From assembly GCA_023489025.1 (NCBI GenBank), contig JAMDCN010000162.1, forward strand, positions 1 to 6,487: DNA of 6,487 bases. Reading direction: 5' to 3'. The DNA comes from Deltaproteobacteria bacterium (GTDB lineage: Bacteria > Desulfobacterota_E > Deferrimicrobia > Deferrimicrobiales > Deferrimicrobiaceae). Below are positions 5,342-6,487 of the stretch, one piece after another. Below the pieces are notes generated by a model. It saw only the letters and a program-made list of their open reading frames with translations. It was not told the DNA's origin and searched no databases. The translations under genes were made by a program, and so were the position numbers. Within the stretch, counting starts at the first letter, position 1. Every line of letters begins with the position of its first letter.

Positions 5342-5587
5342 ATGCCCTTTACCGTTACCAGCAAGGGTCAGGTGACCATTCCGAAGAACATTCGCGAGCG
5401 GTTGAAAATCAGGCCCAACGACCAGGTGGAATTCGTTCAAGAGAAGGGGCGGGTGTTCCTCGTGGCGGTGAAGACCCTCAAGGATCTTCGCGGCGCGGTG
5501 CCGGCGAGAGGGAAGGGGGATTTCGCCGAAGAAAGGAGCCGCGCCAAGATCGCCGTCGCCAAACGGGCCATCGAGGAGGCCAAGTGA
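5342..5587 (+). CDS. vapB: VapB-type antitoxin, AbrB/MazE SpoVT fold
   Basis: An 81-residue antitoxin. Residues 1-44 form a swapped-hairpin AbrB domain: MPFTVTSKGQVTIPKNIRERL, then KIRPNDQVEFV and a final strand RVFLVAV. The 'SKGQVTIPK.IRE.L.I.PGD' pattern is diagnostic, here with PND in place of PGD. The C-terminal half (about 45-81) is charged and helical and probably wraps the toxin's active site. ATG at 5342 is chosen because GAGGT (5330-5334) lies 7 nt upstream. The longer TTG frame from 5282 would begin within the -35 box. The stop overlaps the toxin start by GTGA, the usual coupling in vapBC pairs. It neutralises the toxin and probably represses the operon. There is no functional link to the metal genes. 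Confidence 0.9.
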   Translation: MPFTVTSKGQVTIPKNIRERLKIRPNDQVEFVQEKGRVFLVAVKTLKDLRGAVPARGKGDFAEERSRAKIAVAKRAIEEAK

Positions 5588-5994
5588 AGTCGACGTTCGT
5601 GGATGCGAACGTCTTCCTCCGCTACCTGACGAACGATGATCCGGAAAAAGCGGACCGCGTCGAGGCGCTCCTTTCGCGTGCCGCGCGAGGCGAGGTACGA
5701 CTGATCACCACGGAGCTCGTTCTTGCCGAGGTCGTATGGGTTCTCGAATCCTCTTACGAAATGAACAATCATGAAATCGCGCCGATGATCAAGGCGATCC
5801 TCGATACGCCGGGCATCGAGGTGATCAACGGCGGGATCGTGGAGAAGGCACTGGACTTCTACCGGTCCCATAACGTCGACTTCGTCGACGGGTATATCGC
5901 CGCCATCATGGAGAAGCGGAAAATCAAGGATATTTATTCTTTCGATAGAAAGCATTTGGGACGGATCAAGGTAATTACCAGAAAAGAGCCGTAA
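5584..5994 (+). CDS. vapC: VapC-type PIN-domain ribonuclease toxin
   Basis: A 136-residue PIN-domain protein of full length. The acidic residues expected for Mg/Mn-dependent RNA cleavage are all visible: D7 in FVDANVFLRYLTNDD, E49 in ELVLAEVVWVLESSYEM, D99/D102 in HNVDFVDGYIAAIM, and D121 in YSFDRKHLGRI. VapC toxins typically cut tRNA or rRNA when freed from the antitoxin; the target here is unknown. GTG at 5584 overlaps the antitoxin TGA (5585-5587), giving tight coupling, and the GGAGG in the antitoxin's last codons (5575-5579) serves as SD. The stop is only 6 bp before the next gene, so read-through into the barrel gene is possible. The active site looks intact, so the module is probably functional. 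Confidence 0.92.
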   Translation: MKSTFVDANVFLRYLTNDDPEKADRVEALLSRAARGEVRLITTELVLAEVVWVLESSYEMNNHEIAPMIKAILDTPGIEVINGGIVEKALDFYRSHNVDFVDGYIAAIMEKRKIKDIYSFDRKHLGRIKVITRKEP

Positions 5995-6000
5995 GAAGTC

Positions 6001-6487
6001 ATGGTTCGAGCCCGCGCTGCAGCCGTTTCCCTGTCGATCTTCCTTCTGATCACCGCGAAGGCAGCCTGGGCGCATCACCCTTCCGTGGGGTTCGGCGCCG
6101 GCACGGCGGGCCCCGTCACCACGATCCCGGCCATGCCGCTTCCCGGGAAGCAGTGGGCGATCGGCTTGCGGGGGGATTACCTGAAGTTCGACGCTTTTTC
6201 CGATGCGGAGTTGGAACAGCTCGCCGCTGCGGGAAAAGAGGTCCACTCCATCGACGATCAGCGAAGTCTCTTTTTTTCGTCGGCTTACGGACTCACCGAC
6301 GATCTCACGCTGGGATTCCATATCCCTTATATCGTCCGACGGGGAATCCGCGAGGGACACCTGGACGCAACGGGAACCCCCGAGGTGCACGTCCACGGGA
6401 ATTCCGAGGGGATCGGGGACCTGTCTCTTGTCGGCCAATACCGCTTTCTCCGCACGGAGAATGCCGGCGCGGACGTGGCGCTGCTGT
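6001..6487 (+). CDS. Secreted outer-membrane beta-barrel-like protein, N-terminal part (cut by window edge)
   Basis: An open frame with no stop runs from ATG 6001 through the right edge (162 codons). The signal peptide is clear: MVRARAAAVSLSIFLLITAKAAWA, with cleavage expected after A24, leaving a mature end HHPSVGFGAGTAGP. The rest alternates polar and hydrophobic residues with Gly/Asp turns: KQWAIGLRGDYLKFDAFSD, SLFFSSAYGLTDDLTLGFHIPYIVRR (about 90-115), GIGDLSLVGQYRFLR (about 136-150). 'YGLTDDLTLGFHIPY' and 'GDLSLVGQYRF' are typical of transporter-like outer-membrane barrels of the phenol MetA-pathway (PF13557-like) type, often annotated only as 'transporter'. The SD is weak (AAGAAG just before the ATG), and the gene starts 6 bp after vapC. 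Such genes are sometimes near metal transport genes, so a role with the efflux permease is possible but unproved. H25, H26, H130 and H132 are worth noting as possible ligands. Confidence 0.75.
   Translation, partial: MVRARAAAVSLSIFLLITAKAAWAHHPSVGFGAGTAGPVTTIPAMPLPGKQWAIGLRGDYLKFDAFSDAELEQLAAAGKEVHSIDDQRSLFFSSAYGLTDDLTLGFHIPYIVRRGIREGHLDATGTPEVHVHGNSEGIGDLSLVGQYRFLRTENAGADVALL

Noticed and set aside
5437..6438. Long minus-strand open frame (about 333 codons) opposite vapC and the barrel gene
   Set aside because: The sense strand encodes a full PIN domain and a signal-peptide barrel protein; the antisense product has no domain features and spans unrelated genes.

Overview
The window is a GC-rich, densely packed bacterial chromosome segment. 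Codon use is strongly G/C-ending, GTG, TTG and probably CTG are used as starts, and Lgt has the N-terminal form with an IHAFG motif. These point, as an inference only, to a Gram-negative environmental bacterium, plausibly a Desulfobacterota/deltaproteobacterial lineage. The secreted outer-membrane-type barrel at the right edge fits a diderm. No RNA gene, IS element, CRISPR array or phage gene was seen.

Layout. Positions 1-273 (minus) hold the 5' part of lgt, cut by the window edge. Positions 343-4167 (minus) hold six tightly spaced genes read right to left: an ArsR/SmtB repressor with a CadC-like cysteine set, a small exported OB-fold-like protein, a FtsX/MacB-type permease, its LolD/MacB-type ATPase, a membrane protein with a SHOCT tail, and a class I SAM methyltransferase. 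The junctions are a 24-bp gap, a 4-bp overlap, an 8-bp overlap, a 28-bp gap and a 26-bp gap, which indicates one transcription unit. An AT-rich divergent promoter region (about 4168-4248) separates it from a plus-strand gene (4249-5214) for a SO_0444/ArsP-like metal(loid) efflux permease. Next come a VapBC-type toxin-antitoxin pair (5342-5994) with its own promoter, then the start of a secreted beta-barrel-like protein (6001 to the right edge).

How the genes may work together. The metal-sensing repressor sits between two divergent promoters whose elements interleave, so one regulator could control both the efflux permease and the ABC/OB-fold/SHOCT/methyltransferase operon. The simplest reading is a soft-metal or metalloid stress island: a permease for efflux, an ABC module acting in the envelope, and a methyltransferase that may modify a metalloid or small molecule. 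The ABC module has no visible MacA-type adaptor; its only exported partner is the OB-fold protein. This combination is the most interesting item here. The ion, the ABC substrate and the methyl acceptor cannot be read from the sequence. The TA module looks like an insertion between the permease and barrel genes, which may once have been adjacent.
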